Below, in pieces: positions 9,878 through 16,840 of a stretch of DNA of 64,000 nucleotides. The stretch is from Thauera aromatica_A. Its GTDB lineage: Bacteria > Pseudomonadota > Gammaproteobacteria > Burkholderiales > Rhodocyclaceae. The stretch lies in contig NZ_JALLIK010000099.1 in the NCBI RefSeq assembly GCF_023093595.1, positions 27,144 through 91,143 of the forward strand, read 5' to 3'. Each line of letters begins with the position of its first letter. Positions within the stretch are counted from its first letter, which is position 1. A program made the position numbers and the translations under genes. The notes beneath the pieces were generated by a model. The model saw only the letters and a list, made by a program, of their open reading frames with translations. It did not search any database and was not told the origin of the DNA.

Positions 9878-9906
9878 GCGACAGTTTCGCCGGGAACGGT
9901 TATACT
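9878..9906 (+). promoter_or_regulatory. Candidate sigma-70 promoter of the RhlE helicase gene
   Basis: GCGACA (9878-9883, 4 of 6 to TTGACA), a 17-base spacer and TATACT (9901-9906, 5 of 6 to TATAAT). It lies just behind the HU terminator and implies a leader of about 380 bases before the helicase start. Confidence 0.5.
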
Positions 9907-10290
9907 GCGCGCCGTTGTGCAATGCAGCAGAAGGGCCATCGCGGTTTTTGCCGCGGACCGGAGTGTCCGCCATTTCCGCAATATCCGGCCCGAGGGACTG
10001 TAACCACAGCCCCATCGCCCCCGACCTCCCGCCGAATTCCCATTCGTTCTTCCGATCGTCTGGCTCGTGACAACCGGTTGGTGCCGATGCGCGGTCTTCC
10101 CGGCCCGGTCTTTGCGACCGATGCTGGCCAGACCGGCCACGCCCATCGCGCGTTTGTCGCCTTTGCGATTCCACGCAGCGCACCTGCCTCCGGCCGGTTC
10201 GCCGCGGCGCGATGCCATTGCGGCCCGCATCCCGGATGCGCGCCGAACCCGGTCGCCGCTGCAGTGGCGGCCAGAATGACAGGAAGAACC
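9907..10290 (+). other. Long untranslated leader upstream of the RhlE gene
   Basis: Nearly 400 bases separate the probable promoter from the helicase ATG. The helicase reading frame stays open but has no family similarity before residue 1. A CGCGG-TTTTTG-CCGCG hairpin lies near 9943-9958. Long leaders are common for cold-induced DEAD-box helicase genes; I cannot recognise a named motif here. Confidence 0.4.
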
Positions 10291-11628
10291 ATGACGTTCC
10301 AGAACCTCGGCCTTGCCGCAGAACTCCTCAAGGCCATCGAGCAGAGCGGCTACACCACGCCCACTCCGGTGCAGCAGCAGGCCATTCCCGCCGCCATTGC
10401 CGGGCGCGACCTGCTCGTCTCCAGCCATACCGGTAGCGGCAAGACCGCCGCGTTCACGCTGCCGGCGCTGAACAAGCTCGTCGACCGCCGTCCGGCGCCG
10501 GGCGCCGGGCCGCGCGTGCTGGTGCTGACCCCCACCCGCGAACTCGCCCAGCAGGTCGAAAAAGCGGTCCAGACCTATGGCAAGGGCCTGCGCTGGCTCA
10601 ACACCGCCTGCCTCGTCGGCGGTGCGCCGATGTTCGCCCAGGTCAAGCAGCTGCAACGCCAGTGCGACGTCGTCGTCGCCACCCCCGGGCGCCTTCTCGA
10701 TCACCTCAACCGGCGCAAGCTCAGGCTGTCCGACGTCGAAGTGCTGATCCTCGACGAAGCCGACCGCATGCTCGACATGGGTTTTGCCGAAGACATCGAC
10801 GCCATCGTCGCCGCCACCCCGGGCAAGCGCCAGACCCTGCTGTTCTCCGCCACCCTCGACGGCGTGGTCGGCAGCATGGCGACGCGCATCACCCGCGACG
10901 CCGAGCGCATCGAGATCGAGGTTGCCCAGCAGGACCGCGGCCAGATCGAGCAGCGCCTGATGTTCGCCGACGACCTCGGCCACAAGAACCGCCTGCTCGA
11001 GGCCCTGCTCGGTGAAAACGGCATGAACCAGGCGGTGGTGTTCACCGCCACCAAGCGCAGTGCCGACGAGCTGTCGCTGTCGCTCCAGGAAAAGGGCATC
11101 GCCGCTGCCGCGCTGCACGGCGACATGCACCAGACCCAGCGCAACCGTACCCTCGACCGCCTGCGCCAGGGCCGCATCGGCGTGCTCGTGGCGACCGACG
11201 TCGCCGCGCGCGGGATCGACGTTGCCGGCATCAGCCACGTCATCAACTTCGATCCGCCGCGCCAGGCCGAGGACTACGTGCACCGCATCGGCCGCACCGG
11301 CCGCGCCGGCCGCGACGGCATCGCGATCACCCTGTCCGGCCCGCGCGAGACCGGCCTGATCCGTGCCATCGAGCGCTTCACCGGCGACCGTCTCGCGGTG
11401 CATACCATTCCCGGCATGGAACCTTCGCCGCGCAAGCCGTCCGCGCCGCGCCCGGCCGGCAACGGCGGCCGCCGCTTCGGCAGTGGTGCCAAGCCGGGGG
11501 GCGGTTATGGTCGTCCTGGCGGCGGCGACGGCCGGCGCAGTGGCGGGGGCTTCGGCCGCGATGGCCAGCCTTCCGGCCGCGGCGATCGCGGCTTCGGCGA
11601 CCGGCGCGAGCGCGGTTCGCGCGGCTGA
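10291..11628 (+). CDS. rhlE: DEAD-box ATP-dependent RNA helicase RhlE
   Basis: About 445 residues. All helicase motifs are present in order: Q motif (TPTPVQQQAIP), motif I HTGSGKTAAF, PTRELA, TPGRLLDHL, DEAD, SAT, TDVAARGIDV and HRIGRTGRAGR. The last 55 or so residues form a Gly/Arg-rich tail (GGYGRPGGGDGRRSGGGFGR) typical of RhlE and probably RNA-binding. The start at 10291 has AGGAAG just upstream; an ATG at 10276 is an alternative. RhlE acts in ribosome maturation and RNA turnover. It ends in a symmetric terminator shared with the convergent peptide-modification operon. Confidence 0.95.
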   Translation: MTFQNLGLAAELLKAIEQSGYTTPTPVQQQAIPAAIAGRDLLVSSHTGSGKTAAFTLPALNKLVDRRPAPGAGPRVLVLTPTRELAQQVEKAVQTYGKGLRWLNTACLVGGAPMFAQVKQLQRQCDVVVATPGRLLDHLNRRKLRLSDVEVLILDEADRMLDMGFAEDIDAIVAATPGKRQTLLFSATLDGVVGSMATRITRDAERIEIEVAQQDRGQIEQRLMFADDLGHKNRLLEALLGENGMNQAVVFTATKRSADELSLSLQEKGIAAAALHGDMHQTQRNRTLDRLRQGRIGVLVATDVAARGIDVAGISHVINFDPPRQAEDYVHRIGRTGRAGRDGIAITLSGPRETGLIRAIERFTGDRLAVHTIPGMEPSPRKPSAPRPAGNGGRRFGSGAKPGGGYGRPGGGDGRRSGGGFGRDGQPSGRGDRGFGDRRERGSRG

Positions 11629-11648
11629 CACCCGCCCTGCACCCGCAG

Positions 11649-11677
11649 AAAAAATCCCGCGTCAGCGGGATTTTTTT
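11649..11677. terminator. Bidirectional intrinsic terminator between rhlE and the radical SAM gene
   Basis: A 12-bp perfect stem AAAAAATCCCGC / GCGGGATTTTTT with loop GTCA has a T run on each strand. It serves the helicase gene on the plus strand and the radical SAM gene, which ends at 11699, on the minus strand. Confidence 0.92.
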
Positions 11678-11698
11678 CGTCCTGTGCCAGCCACCGCC

Positions 11699-13084
11699 CT
11701 ACTGCAGCTGGAAAGTGGTTTCCGTGCCCTCGTCCCAGCCGTCCCACAGGAAGTCGTCGGCCTTGCCGTCGGCGATCAGGCGCAGGGCGTAATTGACCTG
11801 CTCCTTGTAGAACTCGCAGAAGGCGCCGGTGCGGCCCATGCCGCCGTTCATCTCATGTGCCTCGGCCGGGCAGGGCGAGCCGCAGAAATGGCGGATCGCG
11901 CACTCGGCGCAGGGGCTGAAGCGGTCCACGTCGCGCTCGATCACCGGGCGGAACGCCGGCGAGGAGAGGGCCGCGTCGACGCCGCCATCGAGCAGCTTGC
12001 CGCCGTTGAAGCGCGCCAGGCCGATGAACTCGCTGCACGGATAAAGGCCGCCGTCGGCGGCAAGGGCGAAGAAAGCGCGCCCGCCGCCGCAGGGCGAGAT
12101 GTCGCACATCAGGCGGCGCGCGCTCGGCGCCAGGATCGCGAGCACGATGTTGGCGAAGTTCGCCACCACCAGCTTGCGCCCGCTGTCCCGGTAGAGCGCG
12201 TGGCTGCGGTCGAGCGCGGCGAAGAAGGCGCGCCCCATGTCGACATCGGCCGGCTTCACGCTGCGCGCGCCGGGCAGGGTGCAGCGCACGGTGTTGAGCA
12301 TGCAGGTCGGCACTTCGTGGGCGTGGAAGAGCTCGATCATCTCGCTCAGCCACGGCAGGTTCTCCCCGGTGCAGGTGGTGATCACGCTCCATGAGCCGTA
12401 GCCGCGCAGCTTTTCCATCGCTGTCAGCACCTTGCCGTGCACGCTGTGGCCTCCCCAGGTGCGCCGGGTGGCATCGGTGATCGCGGCGGCCGGGCCGTCG
12501 AGCGACAGCCCGATGCTGACGTTGCGCGCGGTGAGGAAGGCGATCGCCGCGTCGTCGAGGAGGGTGCCGTTGGTCTGCACGCCGAAGGCGAAGTCGTCGC
12601 CGAAGGCGTCGATCGCGGCGAACACCGCGTCCTTGTTCATCAGCGGCTCGGCGCCGTGGAAGATCGCGCGCGGCTTGCGCCCGCTGTCGCCCATCGTCGA
12701 CGCGAAGTAGTCCTTCAGCGCCTGCAGCGAGTCGAGCAGGGTCTGCACCGGCATGTGGCGGCCGCCGCTGCGCTGCTCGCCGGGCAGGTAGCAGTAGCGG
12801 CAGTCGAGGTTGCAGCGCTCGGTCGGGTTCAGATACACCCCGGAAGGCTTGAGGCCGAAGCGCAGCGCATGCAGTTCGCGGGCGAACTCGTCGAAACGGG
12901 CGCGGTAGCCGTCGAGCAGCGCGCCGCCGGCGAGTTCGGCATCGACCCGGGTCTTGTCCACCAGCGCCCAGAATGCGGTCGCCGGATCGGTGAGGGCGGC
13001 GTAGACCGGGTGGCCGATGTCGATCGGGATCAGCCGCGGGCCCGGCGGCGGGAGTGGGGTGGTCGGGAGTGGGGCGGCCCTCAT
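11699..13084 (-). CDS. cbpB: Peptide-modifying radical SAM/SPASM enzyme, CbpB type
   Basis: About 461 residues. The radical SAM cluster motif is C91-NLD-C95-RY-C98 (CX3CX2C), preceded by SGVYLNPTER. A SPASM-type C-terminus supplies further Cys for auxiliary Fe-S clusters (CDISPCGGG, YPCSEF, CAECAIRHFCGSPC, then FCEFYKE), the layout of sactionine/PQQ-like peptide maturases. Substrate-side features such as IFHGAEPLMNKD and SLDGPA are typical of rSAM/SPASM enzymes. The ATG at 13084 overlaps the TGA of the upstream 54-residue peptide gene (ATGA), so the two are translationally coupled, and the pair sits behind a cobalamin riboswitch. From memory this matches the NCBIfam CbpB ('cobopeptide') family. 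The chemical modification is not known to me. Confidence 0.88.
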   Translation of the reverse strand: MRAAPLPTTPLPPPGPRLIPIDIGHPVYAALTDPATAFWALVDKTRVDAELAGGALLDGYRARFDEFARELHALRFGLKPSGVYLNPTERCNLDCRYCYLPGEQRSGGRHMPVQTLLDSLQALKDYFASTMGDSGRKPRAIFHGAEPLMNKDAVFAAIDAFGDDFAFGVQTNGTLLDDAAIAFLTARNVSIGLSLDGPAAAITDATRRTWGGHSVHGKVLTAMEKLRGYGSWSVITTCTGENLPWLSEMIELFHAHEVPTCMLNTVRCTLPGARSVKPADVDMGRAFFAALDRSHALYRDSGRKLVVANFANIVLAILAPSARRLMCDISPCGGGRAFFALAADGGLYPCSEFIGLARFNGGKLLDGGVDAALSSPAFRPVIERDVDRFSPCAECAIRHFCGSPCPAEAHEMNGGMGRTGAFCEFYKEQVNYALRLIADGKADDFLWDGWDEGTETTFQLQ

Positions 13085-13245
13085 TTCGCCGCCTTCCGGT
13101 CCATCAGGACGTAATGTGACAGGCCGATGCCGTCGGGGTTGCAGCTCTTGCGCACGGCAAGGGTAGGGGCGGTCGCGGTCACCTCGGCGGTGGCGGTCGC
13201 GGGCGGGCAGGGCTGGGCGGCAGGGAGGGTGCGGGTCTGTTTCAT
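13081..13245 (-). CDS. cbpA: Precursor peptide CbpA, predicted substrate of the adjacent radical SAM enzyme
   Basis: A 54-residue peptide from ATG 13245 to the TGA that overlaps the cbpB start. It begins MKQTRTLPAAQPCPP, has an Ala/Thr-rich middle, and ends in a denser segment SCNPDGIGLSHYVLMDRK that looks like the conserved core. It contains only two Cys, at positions 13 and 35. No signal peptide and no transporter or peptidase gene is nearby, so a cytoplasmic product is likely. It is too short to call on its own merits; the evidence is the coupling to a SPASM maturase and the riboswitch/terminator directly upstream. Its role, perhaps tied to cobalamin or cobalt status, is inferred from the regulation only. 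Confidence 0.82.
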   Translation of the reverse strand: MKQTRTLPAAQPCPPATATAEVTATAPTLAVRKSCNPDGIGLSHYVLMDRKAAK

Positions 13246-13265
13246 GATCGGGTCCTCGAATCGGA

Positions 13266-13323
13266 AAAACAAAAAGGGCTCCGGCCGAAGGCACGCTTGC
13301 GCATGCGCTCGGCCGGAGCCCTT
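13266..13323 (-). terminator. Riboswitch-controlled intrinsic terminator upstream of cbpA
   Basis: On the minus strand a 15-bp stem (13323-13309 with 13288-13274, arm AAGGGCTCCGGCCGA) with a 20-base loop is followed by TTTTTGTTTTT. It lies between the cobalamin aptamer and the peptide start. The aptamer's 3' segment CCGGGAGCC (13366-13358) can pair with the terminator's GGCTCCGG arm apart from a bulge, giving a possible antiterminator. Confidence 0.85.
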
Positions 13324-13338
13324 GCCTGGACTCCTCAA

Positions 13339-13500
13339 CGGTTCGACACGTCTTCTGGCTCCCGGATCAGCCGTAGCGCTGCGCCTTCCCGGCGGGGTGG
13401 TCCCCGCCAGTGGCCGGTCTGTCGACCTTGCAGCGCCCGTCCCCGGATACAGCGGCGGGCCCGCCACGGATTCGCACCGTGTTCCGTTTCGTCGAACCGA
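13339..13500 (-). promoter_or_regulatory. Cobalamin (adenosylcobalamin-type) riboswitch aptamer
   Basis: Read on the minus strand, the outer stem is CGGTTCGAC (about 13499-13491) pairing with GTCGAACCG (13347-13339). Inside are the conserved core GGTGCGAATCCGTGGCGGG (13478-13460) with CCCGCCGCTGT following, the B12-box GCCACTG (13414-13408 region), and the closing GGAGCCAGAAGACG, all hallmarks of the cobalamin riboswitch. A terminator follows immediately, so control is probably transcriptional: bound cobalamin stops transcription of cbpA-cbpB, in line with the family's usual OFF behaviour. Confidence 0.93.
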
Positions 13501-13511
13501 AAGGAGGCTCG

Positions 13512-13541
13512 ATTGTCCGGGAGGGGCGCGCCCGGGGTCAA
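13512..13541 (-). promoter_or_regulatory. Sigma-70 promoter of the riboswitch-cbpA-cbpB transcript
   Basis: TTGACC (13541-13536, 5 of 6 to the -35 consensus), an 18-base spacer and GACAAT (13517-13512, 4 of 6 to the -10). Transcription would start around 13505, just before the aptamer's outer stem, so the leader begins with the riboswitch. Confidence 0.65.
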
Positions 13542-13679
13542 GCTCGATCCATTCCCCATCCACCCCCACCCACCGCTGTCCGGCACCATCGCCGCGCGGG
13601 CCGGTCCGACGCTGCAGGGGCGTGCCGGCGCTGCAGGGCCGCGGTGCGCGCAGCCTGTACATGCAGTGGAGGACATGAC

Positions 13680-15197
13680 ATGGATGCAAGGACTGTTTGT
13701 GCCCGCCTGGGCCTCGACTCCGGTGTGCTGGCGGGGGGCAGGCAGGCGGTGGTCTCGCCGATCGACGGCAGCGTGCTGGCGCGGATCGCATGCGCTTCCC
13801 CGGCCCAGGCCGAGGACCGCATCGCCCGCGCTGCCTCTGCCTTCGCCGCCTGGCGGCAGGTGCCGGCGCCGCGCCGCGGCGAACTGGTGCGCCGCTTCGG
13901 CGCGCTGCTGCGCGAGCACAAGGCGAGCCTCGGCGCGCTCGTCACTCTCGAGTGCGGCAAGATCCGCAGCGAGGGTGAAGGCGAGGTGCAGGAGATGATC
14001 GACATCTGCGACTTCGCCGTCGGCCTGTCGCGCCAGCTCCACGGCCTCACCATCGCTTCCGAACGCCCGGGTCATGCGCTGCGCGAGAGCTGGCACCCGC
14101 TGGGGGTGGTCGGCATCGTCACCGCGTTCAACTTTCCGGTCGCGGTGTGGGCCTGGAACGCGGCGCTGGCGCTGGTGTGCGGTGATGCGATCGTGTGGAA
14201 GCCGTCGGAGCGGACGCCGCTGTGCGCGCTCGCCTGCCAGCACCTGCTGGAGCAGGCCGCCGCCGGCATGGACGACGTGCCTGCGGGCCTGTCCGCGGTG
14301 CTGCCGGGCGGCCCCGAGCTCGCCCTGCTGCTGGCCGATGACCGCCGCCTGGCGCTGGTCAGCGCGACCGGCAGCTGCGCGATGGGGCGCGTGCTGGCAC
14401 CGCGCATCGCGCAGCGCTTCGGGCGCAGCATCCTCGAACTGGGCGGCAACAATGCGGTGATCGTCACCCCCAGCGCGGACCTCGAGCTGGCCTTGCGCGC
14501 GATCGTGTTCGGTGCCGTCGGCACCGCCGGCCAGCGCTGCACCAGCACGCGGCGGCTGTTCGTCCATGCGCAGGTGCGTGTGGCGCTGCTGTCGCGCCTG
14601 CGCGCGGCCTACGCGCGGATCGTGGTCGGCGATCCGCGCGAATCCGCCGCCCTGGTCGGCCCGCTGATTGATCGCGACGCTTTCGAGCGGATGCAGGCGG
14701 CGCTCGCCGCGGCGCGCGCGCAGGGGGCGTCGGTGCGGGGCGGGGAGCGGGTGCTGGCCGAGCGCTTCCCGCACGCCTGGTATGCGCGCCCGGCGCTGGT
14801 CGAGCATGGCGCGGCAGTGCGCAATAGCAGTGATGAAGTGTTCGCGCCCGTGCTGCACTGCTTCGACTACGAAGATCTGGATGAGGCGATCGCGCGCCAC
14901 AACGACGTGCCTCAGGGCCTGTCGTCGGCGATCTTCACCAATGAGCTGTGCGAGGCCGAGCGCTTCCTGTCGGCGGCGGGGAGCGATTGTGGCATCGCCA
15001 ACGTCAACGCCGGCACCAGCGGTGCCGAGATCGGCGGTGCCTTCGGCGGCGAGAAGGATACTGGCGGCGGGCGCGAGGCCGGCTCGGACGCCTGGCGCGC
15101 CTACATGCGGCGCTCGACGGCGACGATCAACTATTCCGCTGCGCTGCCTCTGGCGCAGGGAGTGAGCTTCGATGTGGACACCGCTGCTGCGCGCTGA
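13680..15197 (+). CDS. ALDH7-type aldehyde dehydrogenase (alpha-aminoadipic semialdehyde dehydrogenase, AmaB-like)
   Basis: About 505 residues. Family marks are FNFPVAVWAWN, the NAD-site SATGSCAMG, Glu in LELGGNNAVIV, the nucleophile in GTAGQRCTSTRRLFVH, and the ALDH7 signature GGAFGGEKDTGGGREAGSDAW near the C-terminus. ALDH7 enzymes oxidise alpha-aminoadipic semialdehyde in lysine/pipecolate catabolism, as well as some other aldehydes. The start at 13680 has GGAGG (13668-13672) 7 bases upstream; the earlier open frame runs antisense through the riboswitch and is not coding. It diverges from the B12-riboswitch operon. No other lysine-degradation gene is in the window, so the substrate is inferred. 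Confidence 0.88.
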   Translation: MDARTVCARLGLDSGVLAGGRQAVVSPIDGSVLARIACASPAQAEDRIARAASAFAAWRQVPAPRRGELVRRFGALLREHKASLGALVTLECGKIRSEGEGEVQEMIDICDFAVGLSRQLHGLTIASERPGHALRESWHPLGVVGIVTAFNFPVAVWAWNAALALVCGDAIVWKPSERTPLCALACQHLLEQAAAGMDDVPAGLSAVLPGGPELALLLADDRRLALVSATGSCAMGRVLAPRIAQRFGRSILELGGNNAVIVTPSADLELALRAIVFGAVGTAGQRCTSTRRLFVHAQVRVALLSRLRAAYARIVVGDPRESAALVGPLIDRDAFERMQAALAAARAQGASVRGGERVLAERFPHAWYARPALVEHGAAVRNSSDEVFAPVLHCFDYEDLDEAIARHNDVPQGLSSAIFTNELCEAERFLSAAGSDCGIANVNAGTSGAEIGGAFGGEKDTGGGREAGSDAWRAYMRRSTATINYSAALPLAQGVSFDVDTAAAR

Positions 15198-15245
15198 TTC
15201 GTGCCCTGAAGTTTGGCTGCTGGCACCGGTTTCCGTGCCCGGTCG

Positions 15246-15542
15246 TTATTGCCGGCCCTTGGCCTTGCCCGGGTTGCCTTCCAGCTTGCGCTCGAGCTGT
15301 GCTTCGCCCGGCTTCGAGTGCTCGAGGCCGCTTTCGCTCATGCGCTCTTCGGCGCGCTCTAGGCCGCTGCTGCGGGTGGCCGCGTTCGGGCCGTTGGTGT
15401 TGCCCAGGCCTTTCTCGCTCATGTGGGTCGCGGCGCTGCCGCCTTTCACTGCCTTGCCGGCGCCCTCCTGTTTGGCGAGAACCGAGCCGCTGCCGGCGGC
15501 GAGGAGAAGGGCGGTGGCGAGGATGGAAATGCGCTTGTTCAT
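15246..15542 (-). CDS. Small exported protein of unknown function
   Basis: A 98-residue product from ATG 15542 with AGGAG upstream. Residues 1-23 form a signal peptide (MNKRISILATALLLAAGS, cleavage near VLA-KQ). The mature part is charged and Gly/Ser-rich and repeats a short unit: HMSEKGLGNTNGP and later RMSESGLEHSKPG. No Cys. I do not recognise a family; it is probably periplasmic. It is convergent with the ALDH7 gene. Confidence 0.65.
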   Translation of the reverse strand: MNKRISILATALLLAAGSGSVLAKQEGAGKAVKGGSAATHMSEKGLGNTNGPNAATRSSGLERAEERMSESGLEHSKPGEAQLERKLEGNPGKAKGRQ

Positions 15543-15693
15543 TTGTCGAGCTCCTGGTGAGGGTGTCCGGAGTGGAGCCGTCGCGCACTGCGCTTGCCGT
15601 CTCCATGGTGGAAACACGATAGGAGAATCCGGCGCTGCCAGGGGTATCCGCCGGTAATCAGTTGTAATGGCGGATTACCGCTGTCGCCGGCGT

Positions 15694-16755
15694 TCAGCAG
15701 ATCCGCGGCAGCTGTTCGCCGGCGAGCCAGTCCACCATGCGCCGCCCGCCGAAGCCGGTGCGGATCTGGACGAAGCACTCGGGGTCGGCGGTGACGGTGC
15801 CGATGCAGGCCGCCTGCGCGCCCAGCGGGTGGGCGCGCAGCGCCGCGAGCAGGGCGTCGGCGGCCTCCGCGGCGCAGATCGCCACCAGCTTGCCTTCGTT
15901 GGCGACGTAGAGCGGATCGAGGCCGAGCAGCTCGCACGCCGCACGGACCTGGGCCGGCACCGGGATCGCCTCTTCCGCCAGCTCGATGCCCACGCCCGAC
16001 TGCGCGGCGATCTCGTTGAGGGTGGTCGCCAGTCCGCCGCGGGTGGGGTCGCGCAGCACGCGGATCGCCGCTGCCGGCACAGCGGCATAGAGCGCTTCGA
16101 CCAGCCCGTTCAGGGGGGCGCTGTCGGAGACGATCGTCGACTCGAAGGCGAGCGCCTCGCGCTGCGCCAGGATCGCCATGCCGTGCTCGCCGATCGCGCC
16201 CGACACCAGCACCGCATCGCCGGGGCGGGCGCGGGCGCCGCCCGGGTCGCGCCCGGCGGGCAGGGCGCCGATGCCGGCGGTGGTGATGAACACGCCGTCG
16301 CCTTTGCCCTGTTCGACGACCTTGGTGTCGCCGGCCACCACCCGCACGCCGGCGGCACGGGCGGCGGCGGCCATCGAGTCGACGATGCGCGCCAGCTCGG
16401 TGAGGGGGAAGCCTTCTTCGAGGATGAAGCCCGCCGTCAGGTACAGCGGACGGGCGCCCATCACCGCGAGGTCGTTGACCGTGCCGTGCACCGAGAGGCT
16501 GCCGATGTCGCCCCCGGGAAAGAACAGCGGGCTGACGACGTGGGCGTCGGTGCTCACCACCAGGCGTTCGCCGGGGGCGGGCGCGGGCAGCACCGCGCCG
16601 TCGTCGCCACGGGCGAGGTAGTCGTTGGCGAAGGCGCGCACGAACAGTTCGGCGACGAGCTGAGCCATCGCCCGCCCGCCGGCGCCGAAGCTCAGATCGA
16701 CGCGGCCGTGGCGCAGGTCCAGCGCTCGGGTGGAAGCGGAGTGGAGGGCATTCAT
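15694..16755 (-). CDS. hypE: Hydrogenase maturation factor HypE
   Basis: About 353 residues, of the PurM/AIR-synthetase-like fold. HypE dehydrates a thiocarboxamide on its own C-terminal Cys to thiocyanate, giving the CN ligands of the NiFe centre. Visible are the start DLSFGAGGRAMAQL, STDAHVVSPLFFPGGDIG, GDTKVVEQG, DPTRGGLATTLNEIA and the essential C-terminal tetrapeptide PRIC. ATG 16755 is chosen on family length; a longer start at 16812 lacks a ribosome site. It is the last gene of the hyp run, 85 bases after hypD. Confidence 0.95.
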   Translation of the reverse strand: MNALHSASTRALDLRHGRVDLSFGAGGRAMAQLVAELFVRAFANDYLARGDDGAVLPAPAPGERLVVSTDAHVVSPLFFPGGDIGSLSVHGTVNDLAVMGARPLYLTAGFILEEGFPLTELARIVDSMAAAARAAGVRVVAGDTKVVEQGKGDGVFITTAGIGALPAGRDPGGARARPGDAVLVSGAIGEHGMAILAQREALAFESTIVSDSAPLNGLVEALYAAVPAAAIRVLRDPTRGGLATTLNEIAAQSGVGIELAEEAIPVPAQVRAACELLGLDPLYVANEGKLVAICAAEAADALLAALRAHPLGAQAACIGTVTADPECFVQIRTGFGGRRMVDWLAGEQLPRIC

Positions 16756-16840
16756 CGTAAAGCGGGCTCCGGGTTCAAATTCGGGAGGGGACGCAAACCG
16801 TTCCTCATCCATTCGGTGCGACAGGCCCGAAGGCCGGGCA

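Noticed and set aside
13440..13500. tRNA-like GGTGCGAATCC sequence
   Set aside because: It is the conserved core of the cobalamin riboswitch; no cloverleaf or anticodon arm can be formed.
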